DNA of 64,000 nucleotides from Kingdonia uniflora. Its lineage: Eukaryota; Streptophyta; Magnoliopsida; Ranunculales; Circaeasteraceae. The notes below the pieces were generated by a model. The model searched no databases. It saw nothing but the letters and a program-made list of their open reading frames with translations, and was not told where the DNA came from. Below, piece by piece: positions 54,431 to 64,000 of the stretch. Each line of letters opens with the position of its first letter. The first letter of the stretch is position 1. The stretch spans positions 310,001 through 374,000 of the forward strand of contig JACGCM010001242.1 in assembly GCA_014058105.1 (NCBI GenBank), in the 5' to 3' direction. The position numbers were made by a program, and so were the translations under genes.

Positions 54431-56036
54431 GGAGTATGTTACGACAAGAAGATAGCTATCGTACCTCATACAGGAGTAGCCGTATTACCTCCTCCCACAG
54501 TCTCTTCTGGAACAGCATCTTCAACACCTTCAGCAGTATGATTCAGCCCCAAAACTCTGGCCACCCCATCCACTACCGTACCAACAACAACATCTTCAGA
54601 CACAAGAGCTTCTACACCCTCTCCCATGCCATCTCCAGAAGAAGGATCAACTTTCACCCCTTCCGACCTAACACCACCATCGACAGCAGGCCCTTCGTGC
54701 ACAAGAAAGGGTTTGAGGGTTATGGGATCATACGCCAAACTCTTGATAAAGATCTTTGAATTCGTGGATATCTGACACTCATCATCGAATTACTCCTGGA
54801 AGGTTTCCCTATGATCTTCCATTTCTTTCCCCTTCTCAATAAGCTTTGACTCCCACACCTTCTACATTTGAGCATGGTTGTCACGCTGAGCTTCGAGTTC
54901 CCTCACACAATCAGATCTAATATTCAACTGCTCTCGCTTTAGTATGTTAACCTCGGACTCCAGCGACATTTCAGTCCTCGAGCAAGCACCAGACTGTCTA
55001 ACACATGTTTTAGTTTCCTTATCATTACCTTCTAAGCTTTGGCAAAGACTTGGGCCCAAGCATGCGTCAGCTAGAATACTCGAATCGTCAGTACTAATCG
55101 AAGAATATCAAATGTTACAAAAACTCAGGGTCTCAGAAAAATAGTTACCTAATGAAGAGCCTTACTCATTTGCCTCGCAACTCTGTCTGGGTGACTTCCG
55201 CAGAGAGTATCCATCAACGTGGTCATGGCTCGAGCATGTTGCTCTAGTTTGGTGTCACGGCGCGCTTCATCGATATTATCCGTATCATCAGTGCCCAGCT
55301 CCCGATCCCTCTTTCGTTGAATAGCCTTTGGCAGTTAGACCTTCGAAGGTTTGGATACGACAGGGCCCTTACCTTTGTCCACTCATTTTGATGTATGCTT
55401 CAACGCCTCAGGAACTCCTTTGGGCACTGGTGCTACTTGCTGCCCCCTTGGAACATAATTCACTTTCCGAGTCAATCTCACTTATTCCATTTCTTCTTTT
55501 CTAGCCTAGAAACGATAGTAGCATTTTGAAGTAATGAATCTGTCTTCTTTTGCCTTTTCCTTTTGATACCTAGCTTCATGAAGACCCAGTTTATCCACTC
55601 CTCGTCAAAGTCAATAAGTTCGTCAATGTACCTCTGTGGGTTCTTCAAAGTTTTATTACCAGGATCTGTAAACAAACAAAATAGTGGGTATTAGTCTATT
55701 CGATAAGTATGAAAAAAAAACAACCTTCGAATGTCAACTTACTTAGATTATAGGCCCTATGCTGCAGCTTATAAACATCCTCCCATTCGGCATTCTCATA
55801 ATTACCTCGTACCATAATCAAGTCTTTATCCCACCCTCATCATTTCATAGAAGTTACCATTTATCTATCATGGGGCAACTTCCAAGAAGTTCAATACCTC
55901 CTTCACTAGCCTTCGAAGGGGTAGTTGCATCCCTAGCTAAATCTGGCCTCTAAATGCCATAAAGCCCTCTCGAGGGATAGCCTTATAGTGGCGTATTTTC
56001 CGAAAGAAAAATCTTCTCCAATACTTATTCGTAAAG
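54431..56036 (-). pseudogene. antisense ORF (aORF) of Tat-b, truncated at its N-terminus by Tat-d
   Basis: Read on the minus strand, opposite to Tat-b pol. At 56036-55743 it shows FTNKYWRRFFF, YKAIPREGFMAFRGQI and, in a shifted frame, MQLPLRRLVKEVLNFLEVAP. The last parallels the LPLTNLVKRILTMI passage of the Tat-c aORF and the 'putative gypsy type transposon' family. A GTAAGT...TTTACAG intron (55742-55666) follows. Exon 2 reads DPGNKTLKNPQRYIDELIDF and WINWVFMKLGIKRKRQKK. A coiled coil (55059-54862, LESEVNILKREQL) and an acidic Gly/Val-rich tail (54738-54466) end it. Stops are frequent. The left part of the gene continues under the LTR of Tat-d and is lost. Confidence 0.58.
55666..55742 (-). 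other. predicted intron in the Tat-b aORF
   Basis: Minus view starts GTAAGTTGACATTCG after ATCTAA and ends TTTGTTTACAG. Length 77 bp, T-rich. It has the same class of splice sites as in the Tat-c aORF. Confidence 0.6.
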
Positions 56037-56046
56037 AGAATACAAT

Positions 56047-56467
56047 AAAATAAGATAAACAAGATTTTAAGTGGAAAACTCAGTAAAGGCTGAGAAAAAC
56101 CACGACCTCAAGGAAGATTTAAATGTAAAATCCAGTAAGATGCTAGTTATTACACGTTTTTGGAGTGATATTGGGTATTAGAAGTAAGAATAGTAAAAGA
56201 TTACGGTCTTGTAGAATCTATTCTCTACCTGTATTTATAGTTATACAGACAGTTTTGCAAAAAGAAAGAAATAGTCTCCAATTCTGGAGGAGTGGGCAAA
56301 CTTTGCAGATCACTAACAGTTCTTTCTTGACCAGGCTTCAACAAATACTTTTGGTAAGTCGAGGACTTATAGTAACATCTTGAATGATGGCCTTCGATCA
56401 TTTATGACTATCTTTGTCTACTCTTGGCTGGCTTACTCTAGTCGAATCTGGGGAATATGCTACTACA
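56047..56467 (-). repeat. 3' LTR of Tat-d (left edge approximate)
   Basis: In minus view the LTR starts TGTAGTAGCATATTCCCC at 56467, the same first bases as the Tat-b LTR, and it is preceded by a polypurine tract. It contains the GAGGTCGTGGTTTTT word found in the Tat-c and Tat-f LTRs. The left edge is set where aORF-like coding of Tat-b begins and lacks a clear TG. Confidence 0.6.
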
Positions 56468-56481
56468 ATCTCCCCATTCTT
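56468..56481 (-). other. polypurine tract of Tat-d
   Basis: Minus view AAGAATGGGGAGAT, directly before TGTAGTAG. Confidence 0.65.
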
Positions 56482-57540
56482 GACAGAAGCACTTGTGGTT
56501 ACGTCGAGATGAAGTTAAATGATGAAGAGGTTGCCAAATGTGAAGATGAGTCGTCTGTATTATTTTTGTGGTCAAAGGAACTGTATTTGGTCAAGTCATT
56601 CCCGAGGCACAATTAATGCAGCACAGTGAATCTGGCAGAGTTAAATTGGGTATAAATAGGGGGCTATTGAGGGTAAAATGGTGGTAGTTTTAGAAGGATG
56701 GCACCCCAAGTGTGCTCTAATGCATTGTCAGAGGCGAAAGACAGTGAATAGGCTGAGGGAAAAATAAGGCGTAAACTGATCAGTGATAATTTGTTATATG
56801 ATCGTGTCACGGCATTGGGGTGGGAGAGAGGTTAAGAGAAAGAAGATGTGTATCATGGGGTGTTGAAGGTAATGGAGTACATCAGTTTAGGGTATAAAGA
56901 GTAACAGTTTGTGTTGATGATGAAGATTTGAAGCTCAGATGGGCGTCCAGGGATCTTGCCTAACGTGGGAGGTTTCTTGCAAAAAATTTGTTGCCTTCAT
57001 CTGGGGAAGTAGCCTTTAGAAGTTCAGTGACTTGAGATTCATTGAGTTTCTTAGCACTGGAAAAAGGCTTTAATGTCCGATTTTGGTGAAAAGAAGATAC
57101 AGAGTAATTAGTCCTATAAGTCGAATGTAAAAATTAATGTAGTTTTATGTAATGTAATCGAAGGATGAAGTTGTTGAATATGAATTGTAACTTATTCATA
57201 ATAAATAAAGTTAATATCTTTGATATTCTATTCATGTGTATTTTGATTATCAATTGTAGTTTGAAATAATCGAAGGTGAAATGTCGAATGTGAATGTACA
57301 TAAAATGTTGATGGGTTGTCATAACATCACGAATGTATTTAACTAAGTGGGCCCTAGAATGGATTTTAAGGTTGATTGATTTGACTTAGAAATTATAGAG
57401 TTCCAAGGCAGAGTAAATGTAGGTGAGTTAGACCATGACTGGAGGGGGTATACATAGTTCTTATTTCTGCAGATGTGATGCATTCATGCAAGATGGTGAA
57501 GACAAGATCTCAGGCCCGGGATGTGGTATTCAAACGTGTT
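56482..57540. other. 3' region of Tat-d, no recognised gene
   Basis: Stop-rich on all frames except a short open stretch (56380-56616 plus) that crosses the LTR edge and is not supported. It corresponds by position to 40553-41079 of Tat-c. Confidence 0.45.
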
Positions 57541-57558
57541 CAGGCGATGTACTAGGTA

Positions 57559-57786
57559 TTGTACACTCGATACTTTGGATCTTGGAATTGTGATATGTAC
57601 ATGGATGATCCAGAGGAGCCTGATTACAAAGGGATGACTGAGGAAGAAGCGAAGGAAGCCGAAGAGGACTTTGAGTTTTATGTCAAATTACAGTTTTGGC
57701 ATCCTTCTGAACGATGTGGTGGTAAGTGGACTCGAGCGAAGTTGTTGGTGAAGAGGGAAGATGAAGCTTCAGCCAGGGGTTTATGA
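57559..57786 (+). CDS. small acidic hypothetical ORF (75 aa) in the Tat-d antisense region
   Basis: Open from ATG to TGA: MYTRYFGSWNCDMYMDDPEE, then GMTEEEAKEAEEDFEFYVKL and RAKLLVKREDEASARGL. Strongly acidic in the middle, no membrane span. The frame is also open upstream to 57556. Family unknown. The position parallels the ORFs of Tat-a and Tat-c. Confidence 0.4.
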   Translation: MYTRYFGSWNCDMYMDDPEEPDYKGMTEEEAKEAEEDFEFYVKLQFWHPSERCGGKWTRAKLLVKREDEASARGL

Positions 57787-59327
57787 AGTTGTAATGTTTA
57801 GTAGGAGTAGGTCTTTGTAAGGAGTTGTTATGGTCAATGAAATGTAATAAAATTAGGTGTGTAGGATGTTTTGTCGAGTGAAGTAAGGTTTTGTATATTT
57901 GTCAAATTAAATATGTACTTGTTAAAATTTGGTAATAGAAAATAGCTTTAAGCAAGTTTCTAGTAGAATGTCGAATATAATGATATTGTAGATTTTGTTG
58001 AATGTAAACCCCAAAATATAAGAATTTGTAGGTAAAGTAGTAGGGGGGGGAACAAACATGAATAATGATTATGGAAAAATGTGTTCCTTTAGGTGAGAGT
58101 ATGAAATATAAGGAAGATGATGTTAATCGTCTTTGTGAAAATATAGGTTGTGCTTTGTTGCACGTGAATGTAGCTGAAGAAGTTCTTTAAGATATGGATG
58201 GATTATAGTGAGAGTGTAAGCATTTGATGGTGCTGAGAAGGCGAGGTATCGAAGAGGCCGGGAAAAGAAGTAGAAGCCATTATGTTCGAGGAGTTGAATG
58301 GTCACGAAGTGGTGCGATGAAGAGTCACGTGGGGTCTATAAATACTTCTCATGCGTGCGACTGTTCATACTTTTCAACCATATTTTTTTTTCTTTAGTGT
58401 GAATTACTTTTGCTCGTCGTTGGATTGGTTGTCTGCGATTACGAAGGAGGAGATTAGCATTCTGATTTAAAGAGCCAAGCGAGCAAAGGAGAGGATACCG
58501 AAGTAGTGCGTAAATAAGGTTAGTGATTCTGGTTTGATTGCTAATTGTTTGGATTGATGATGTTAAAAATGAATAAGATGAAGTAAAGTGAATATTGTTG
58601 TAAATTGAATTAGATCGAAAGTGAATGATTTGTAAGTAGGGGATAAGATAACAGTGTTAGGGTTTGATAAAGTAGTTTAGCAAATTCTGGCTTGGGTGTG
58701 ATTCATATAGGTGTCAAGGCGAAAGAAATGGTGTCCTAGGGGATTTATAGATGGTTTCTAGTGTTGGTGGTGTGAGAAATTGGTGGAGGTGAGTGGAAAA
58801 AGTGATCAGTTAGTGGCGCTGTGGTGACGACGCGATTGTAGAAATGAGTAGAGATTGTCGTTTTGATACGGCGAAAATATCGGGGACGTTATTTTTGTTG
58901 GGATTTGGCCAGATTTTCTGCCTGAGAAGGGGAATGATTAATTTTTGAATGATGGTATTTTTGGCGGGAAACTGGTGAAGTGTGTTTGAGAAGCTGTTGA
59001 GTTTCCTGTAATTTGACAAAAAGTAAAGCAAATTAAGAAGTTATCGATGTTATTATTAAAAATAAAAAGGCATCGAGAACACAGCAGATGTGCTACTTTA
59101 ATTAAAGATAGGATTATAAATTAAATCATATTAACTGTATCGTGAAATGTAGTATGAAGTATAAATGTAAAATGACAGTAGCAGATAGTAAAGTGAAATG
59201 CCATGTTGGAGAGTATTCTCGACAATGATATGATTATGAGTATATGAACTTATAAACATATATATGTATCACATATGATAGATTCTAACTGTGTAAAATT
59301 ATGGAATCTGTTGTACAGCTTCTGTAA
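57787..59327. other. non-coding remainder of Tat-d
   Basis: AT-rich with a run of nine G near 58044 and no long frame. A G-box and TATA box occur at 58326-58344 (listed separately). The 60- and 73-codon minus frames at 58123-58305 and 58810-59031 have no family features. Confidence 0.45.
58326..58344 (+). promoter_or_regulatory. G-box plus TATA box (candidate plus-strand promoter)
   Basis: CACGTG (58326-58331) is followed by TATAAATA (58337-58344) and then by a C/T-rich stretch where a start site could lie. These are strong plant promoter words, but short, and no clear coding sequence is left downstream before the LTR at 59328. Confidence 0.35.
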
Positions 59328-59905
59328 TGTCCAAATTTTATAAGCTCGAAATTGCTTGGAATTTTCTATAACACCAATGTACTTGTAACAATATTATAAT
59401 GGAAAGTATAAAATGAAACATGTGATTTTAGCGTAGAAAACCTCTGAATAGGTAAAAAGCCATGACCTCGTGTGGAGGATTTTTGAGAAAGTATCTTTAT
59501 TTCTTGAGGCAGATATCTTTATTACATCTATTCTTTAAATGTAGAAATGCTTTGAACCTTGTAACTAAGAAGTTTTTAATATTTGCTGAGAATCTCGAAT
59601 AAATTGTTTCTTGATGATTTATTGTGTAATTTTTCTCGTCCTTGTGTCTTCTGGAACTTTTCCATTATATAAGCCTTCTTCATAGCTCTTCTTTGTACTG
59701 GAGCACATTTACTGAACAATGTTGTTAGTGGTAGTTAACTGAATAACTTACGAGTTCACGAGGGACAGGTGTCTTTGACTGGATAAGGCTCTTTGGTGAA
59801 AGTTTGGCCCATGTTCTTAACTTGTTCGTGGGGTAGGTTGGAATATTTAACTAGGGAGGATGTGTTAAACATGTGTGAACCTGAAATGGAGGTAATTTGA
59901 ACTAG
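59328..59905 (-). repeat. lone LTR of the Tat-c family, truncated at one end
   Basis: Plus view TGTCCAAATTTTATAAGC and on to AACTAGGTAAG aligns with the Tat-c LTRs (GACCTCG, CTGGAACTTTTCC, GGACAGGTGTCTTTGACTGG) but lacks the last 45 bp or so. A minus-strand TATATAAT box lies at 59663-59672. There is no PBS on its left and no PPT on its right, so it is solo or cut by the insertion of Tat-f. Confidence 0.8.
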
Positions 59906-59910
59906 GTAAG

Positions 59911-60492
59911 TGTAGGGACTTATCCCTCAAGCTAAGGATACTCGATCTCATCTATACCCCAAGCTCTATAAGACTCGACCTTATCCAGTACAAGATTCAC
60001 GCTTAAACAAACGTATTAACAGTTACACATCGACCACGACCTCGAGCAGAACGTAGATCGTCCATAACAGATGTAAAGCGAACAAGTCAGCAGACACCTG
60101 TCTCCCACGAGCTACCAGTTACACACTCAGCTGCCCATGACTCCCACTTTCCGGAGAACATGTTCGAGCACGATGTCAAACTGAGAGCAGGGTCGATAAA
60201 AGGGCAGAGCTCCAAAGGAAACATAGAGGCCGGCAGAGAATTCTACACATACAATTATCTGATATCTAGCTATTCTATCTTTGATTAACTTTTGCAATCA
60301 GATTCTCCCACTTTCTGAAGCAATAATACTACCTTCACAAAATCCTCCACTCGAGGTCGTGGTTTTTACCTATTTACAGGCTTTCCACGCTAAATCCCCT
60401 GTGTCAAGTATTATCTTATTTAATTTTTGGCATAGTAGTTCTTGGTGTAAGGATCGATTTTAAGCCAGTTCGAGCTTTGTGAAATTTGGTCC
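59911..60492 (+). repeat. 5' LTR of Tat-f
   Basis: Starts TGTAGGGACTTATCCCTC, which matches the start of the Tat-c LTR in its own orientation (TGTATAGGGACCTATCCCTC). It ends near AATTTGGTCC by alignment to the Tat-c end. It shares AATCCTCCACTCGAGGTCGT and CCTATTTACAGGCTTTCCACG with that family. A weak TATA-like GATAAAAGG lies at 60194. Confidence 0.82.
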
Positions 60493-60500
60493 CTATATTT

Positions 60501-60518
60501 TATACCGTCTGTGGGAAT
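60501..60518 (+). other. primer-binding site of Tat-f
   Basis: TATACCGTCTGTGGGAAT, i.e. TGGCACCGTCTGTGGGAA with changes in its first bases. It lies 8 bp after the LTR. Confidence 0.72.
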
Positions 60519-60582
60519 GCACGATTTTTTTCACGTACTTAAGGACCACGATTGATACTCATCAGTCGAGTAGAATTCAATT

Positions 60583-62300
60583 ATGGTTCAAACACGTCAG
60601 TCTTTGGGAGCTCAACCTGAAAATTTGAGGGAACCAAGTCGGGTTGTCGAGCTTCGGGAGAGCTTAATTGTCAAAGCTGAGAAACGGAGTCAGCTCGACC
60701 GTCAGCTATTAGAAGATCGAGAACTCCACGAGAAGGAATCAAAATGAGAGCGTCAAGTTCGAGTTCTGGAGACAAAGAAGCAAGAAGCTCAGATGTTAGC
60801 TTTTCAAATAGCTCTGAAGGCATTACAGAGCAACCAACCACCACCAGCCCTGAGAGAACGCAAAACAGTACCAACAATCTCAAGAGTTTTCGTTCACGAG
60901 AGGTTAGGGGCACATGAGGTACATAGTACATACATTTCTAGGATTCATTGTGAGGATCAACAAACTCCGATAGTCTTAATTCATTTGGGACAGGAGGCGT
61001 AAAAAGATATCAGCAGAGATCGCAGACCATCCAAGCAGCCCGAGGAAGTCTTGCAACCTCCTTACCGAGCCCCGCTTCTTGAACGTATGAGAGAGAAAAT
61101 AGGTGACCACGTTCACAGACTCATACGTCAAGCAATTTCGATAGTTTCAGCAGCTCTGGTAGTTCCAGCAATTCCAGTAGCTCATATCCCTCAACATTAT
61201 ATTTCGTAGGAACTCATGGACCAGCGTATCAGGGAGATCATCGAGGCAACGGCTTTAGACACGAAGGATGACTCGCACAAATTACAAGGTTGTCCAATTG
61301 CTAAAGAATTATTTGATATGAATGTCCCAACAGGTTTTCATACACCCAAGATCATCAAATACAAAGGAATCGATCCTGGTCAGCACGTTTAGCAATTCTG
61401 CGACTCATTGGGTTTATATTCTAATCTGAATCACATCCTTTGCCGACTCTTTGCTACCAGTCTTCAGGACAAACCTCTCCATTGGTTCCACTCTTTACCG
61501 GAAGGTTCGATTCATACCTTCCAGTAGTTACAGAAAATCTTCATCAAGGCTTATGCCCACAACAAAGACAAAGAAGAGAACTTATATTATCTTATAAGTC
61601 TCAAACAAGCGCATGGGGAGATGCTCGAGGAGTTCTCCAAGAAGTTTCTCGAACTGGCTCGGAAGGTCGACAATCTAGATCAGAAGACAGTCGTGTCCGC
61701 ATTCACAAATGCTCTGCAGTTCAATTGTAAAGCTAAAGAGTATCTCTTCCTGAAGTAACCTAAGACTGCCAAAGATATGATCGAGAAAGTCAACAATTAC
61801 ATCGATCTGGAGTGGATGATGCCCGAACTGAATATACCTGTAAAGGCAGTCGACCACACCAAGTTTCCTTCTACAGATTTCAACAACAACCGTAGCTCGA
61901 GCGAACCAGGCGATCCTAAACGAGGAAAGACAGAACCAGAAAGAGACAACAATCAGAGGTCGAAGAAACCATCCAGAACAGTCATACCAATGTTGAATGC
62001 CAAGCTTTTCGTGATCTATCCTATTCTCCAGAAAGATAAATGTTTCCATCCAGCTCGACATCTTGATCTAATAGCAGGGCGGCCTTATTAAGAATTTCAC
62101 AAGATTAAGCACCACAAGACCGACAATTGCTATGGTTTGAAAAAGCTCCTGGAAATCATTTTTAAGGAAGGGAGGATGCACGAATACATCATCCATCTTC
62201 CAAGCTATAAAGATGGGGGCAATCTAAAAGAAGATAACGTAGCTCAAGCAACAGAACAAGCAGAGGAGAAGCATCTATATCATCTCTACTGCAGCAATAT
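60583..62300 (+). pseudogene. gag of Tat-f
   Basis: Starts at ATG 60583 (MVQTRQSLGAQPENLREPSR), 65 bp after the PBS. A Glu/Gln/Leu-rich N-terminal coiled coil (60610-60840) is followed by a Pro-rich segment, then the gag core: FHTPKIIKYKGIDPGQHV (61338), FATSLQDKPLHWFHSLPEGS, KAYAHNKDKEENLYYLISLK and EFSKKFLELARKVDNLD. The C-terminus (EFHKIKHHKTDNCYGLKKLL, 62089-62150) is a zinc-knuckle-like region whose first Cys is lost. About seven in-frame stops occur, mostly TAG, TAA or TGA where Gln or Arg codons are expected. No frameshift is seen. Confidence 0.85.
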
Positions 62301-62970
62301 GATCGAGATCAATCAATTTTTAAATTCTAATAGAGTCAAGCGGAGGAAGTTGGGCGAGTGCTGTGACTTTGCTATCCAAGAGAAGGAAGCCAAGCTCTTC
62401 CCAGAGTCAAGTAGTCGTCGAAAGGGAATCTCCTTCGAGGACTGCGACACAGGACATGTAAAGTATCCTCATCATGACGTACTAGTAATTATGCTCAAAA
62501 TGAGGAACTTCGTAATGCACACCATGATGGTAGATACAGGAAGTGACCAGATGGGACTCTCATATCAGGTCGTTCTAAGTGAGACAAACATCAGTGGATT
62601 TAATGGGTCCAAAGAAGAACGAGCTGGGAAGATCACTCTCCCGATCACAGCAGGGCCTGCCACTATCAATGTTATTTTCTACATCATCAATGCCAAATCA
62701 AGGTATTTGGGGATACTAGGATGTTGTTAGCTGCACATTAAGGAGGCTATCCCGTCCACTTTCCACCAAACATTCCGGTTCAAGCATAACAACGGTATTT
62801 AGGAAATCAAAGGAAGTCAGAAACTCTCCTGAGCTTGCGAGAATACAGTCTCACCAGTTCTCGACCAATCAAAACAGATTGCTGCATAGCAATCACAGAA
62901 GGCTGGTCACCTCGATGGTCAGTCTTCTCTAGCTGAGCCTGTGGAATACGTCCAGGTCGATAGAGTTAAC
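62301..62970 (+). pseudogene. aspartic protease of Tat-f with an internal deletion
   Basis: Same frame as gag. ISFEDCDTGHVKYPHHDVLV leads to NFVMHTMMVDTGS (active site at 62533-62544), which jumps straight to DQMGLSYQVVL. Compared with Tat-c, about ten residues after the active site (GIEILFQSTF) are missing in frame. Then SGFNGSKEERAGKITLPIT and NVIFYIINAKSRYLGILGCC. The following segment has stops and shifts frame at about 62985. Confidence 0.8.
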
Positions 62971-64000
62971 GAGGTACTTATATTGGTTCAAAATTAATTC
63001 AAACAGAGAAAGAATCTCTTATTTTTTTCCTCCAATCCAAAAACGGTGTTTTCGCATGGAACTTCCATAAAATGCCAGGCGTAGACCTCTCAAAGTCTTG
63101 CCACATCTCAAACATCCGCGAAGGCATCGCAGCAGTTAAACAGAAGCAACGCAGGTTATCTCCTAGACTCAGAGACGAGGTGAACAAGGAGATCGACAAA
63201 CATATCGAGATCGGTTTCATTCGAGATGCCAAGACCCCAGACTGGATTTCTAATATCGTTGATGTTCCAAAAAATAATGGGAATGTTCGGGTCTGCGTGG
63301 ATTTTACAGATCTCAACAAACACATTCCAAAGGATAACTTCCCTCTTCCGATCATTCATCAGATCCTCGACTCTACAGCAGGTCACAAACTCTTGTCCAT
63401 GATGGACGCCGCCTCGGGGTACAATCAGATTCCACTCTTGGAAGCAGATCAAGAAAAGACTATGTTTATAATAGAAATAGGTCTTTATTGTTACAAGGTC
63501 ATGCCATTCAGCCTTAAGAACGCTAGAGCCACTTACCAAAGGCTGGTCATGAGTATATTCAAAGAACACTTGGGAAAAACAGTTAAAGTCTATATCGATG
63601 ACATGCTTTGCAAAAGCCTAAAGAAAGAAGATCACATCTCTCACCCCTCTATAGTATTCAGTATATTACGATCCTACAAAATGAAGCTTAATCCTAAAAA
63701 ATGTCACTTCGGCGTTTACTCAGGCAAGTTCTTGGGTCATCATATCAGCAAGAAAGGGATAGAAGCAGATCCAGATCAAATTCGAGCTCTTCTGGACATG
63801 CCTTCATCATCAACAAAGAAGGATGTACAAAAGCTCATAGGAAAGATTACAGCAATCAACAGATTCGTATCCAAATCCTCAGATCGATGCAGATGGTTAT
63901 TTATGCAACTCAGAGGTTCCACTCAACGAGGCAAAGGTTCAAAGACCGAAGATATAAACTGGACACTTGAATGCGATACAGCTTTTCAGAAACTCAAAAC
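62970..64000 (+). CDS. reverse transcriptase of Tat-f, open frame running off the window
   Basis: A single frame without stops from 62970 to 64000 encodes the pre-RT linker (SLIFFLQSKNGVFAWNFHKM) and the RT fold: RLSPRLRDEVNKEIDKHIEI, DWISNIVDVPKNNGNVRVCV, LLSMMDAASGYNQIPLLEA, MPFSLKNARATYQRLVMSIF and VKVYIDDMLCKSLKKED, with YIDD intact at 63591-63602. It continues with KCHFGVYSGKFLGHHISKKG and the start of the RNase H connection (DINWTLECDTAFQKL). It lacks its own ATG and would be made as part of Gag-Pol, from which a frameshift near 62985 and gag stops now separate it. The minus-strand frames across this block are shadows. Confidence 0.9.

Larger units (their letters stand above)
56482..59327 (-). 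mobile_element. 3' part of Tat-lineage element Tat-d (internal region)
   Basis: The region lies upstream, in minus sense, of a 3' LTR with PPT. It carries a small acidic ORF and a promoter-like motif on the opposite strand, like the 3' region of Tat-c. No integrase, RT or gag remains. It is cut at 59328 by an LTR of another copy. Confidence 0.5.
59911..64000 (+). mobile_element. Tat-lineage Gypsy element Tat-f (5' part; runs off the window)
   Basis: LTR, PBS, gag, protease and RT follow in plus orientation. Gag-protease is one frame with about ten stops. RT is in a second frame that stays open for over 1 kb to the window edge. It is the best-preserved element here. Its LTR is a divergent relative of the Tat-c LTR and stands in inverted orientation right beside the lone LTR at 59328-59905. 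Confidence 0.88.

Noticed and set aside
62999..63569. Two minus-strand frames of 118 and 137 codons
   Set aside because: They mirror the open Tat-f reverse transcriptase on the plus strand, where all family motifs lie.
1..64000. Integrated plant pararetrovirus or retrovirus with envelope
   Set aside because: No movement protein, coat protein or transactivator is recognisable, and all RT regions fit LTR-retrotransposon or LINE families. No envelope-like ORF was identified in the Athila-type elements.

Overview
The window is a plant (flowering plant, probably dicot) heterochromatic stretch made almost entirely of nested, decayed transposable elements. I see no bacterial signal, no intact host gene and no tRNA, rRNA or CRISPR array. 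The lineage is shown by Athila, Tat and chromovirus Ty3/Gypsy polyproteins, a Copia element, a plant L1-type LINE with a C-terminal RNase H, and a CACTA-like DNA transposon. The species cannot be named from the sequence.

Layout, left to right. (1) 1-9631, minus: a Tat-lineage Gypsy element (Tat-a). It reads LTR 9166-9631, gag/protease fusion, RT, RNase H, integrase 4967-6135, then two tandem arrays (3850-4930) and a plus-strand (antisense) coiled-coil ORF region (1-3716). (2) 9632-12760, plus: Athila-like fragment (Athila-1) with protease, RT and integrase, but no gag and little RNase H. (3) 13256-14863, minus: chromovirus integrase fragment. (4) 14869-29958, plus: a second Athila-like element (Athila-2) with both LTRs, gag and protease, but RT and integrase deleted. 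It carries a Copia element (20760-23878, perfect 5-bp target duplication), a possible TIR element (24235-25096) and a CACTA-like element (25415-28616). (5) 29959-33549, minus: 5'-truncated LINE that interrupts the Athila-2 3' LTR.

(6) 33550-39916 plus, continuing at 53407-56036: Tat-b, the most decayed Tat copy, split by (7) Tat-c (39917-53406, minus), which has both LTRs, PBS, PPT, protease, RT, RNase H, integrase, a tandem array and a long antisense spliced ORF. (8) 56047-59327, minus: 3' LTR, PPT and 3' region of another Tat element (Tat-d). (9) 59328-59905, minus: a lone LTR of the Tat-c family, directly followed by (10) Tat-f (59911 to beyond 64000, plus), the best preserved element, whose reverse transcriptase frame is open to the window edge.

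The most interesting recurring feature is the 3' half of the Tat elements. In three independent copies, integrase is followed by a copy-specific tandem array and then by an ORF on the opposite strand. That ORF carries GT-AG introns, a domain resembling the 'putative gypsy type transposon' family, and a coiled-coil tail. In two copies a TATA box lies at the 3'-LTR-proximal side, where an antisense promoter would be expected. The rest of the window is typical TE decay: stop codons that look like C-to-T changes, deletions that fuse distant domains, and lost catalytic residues.
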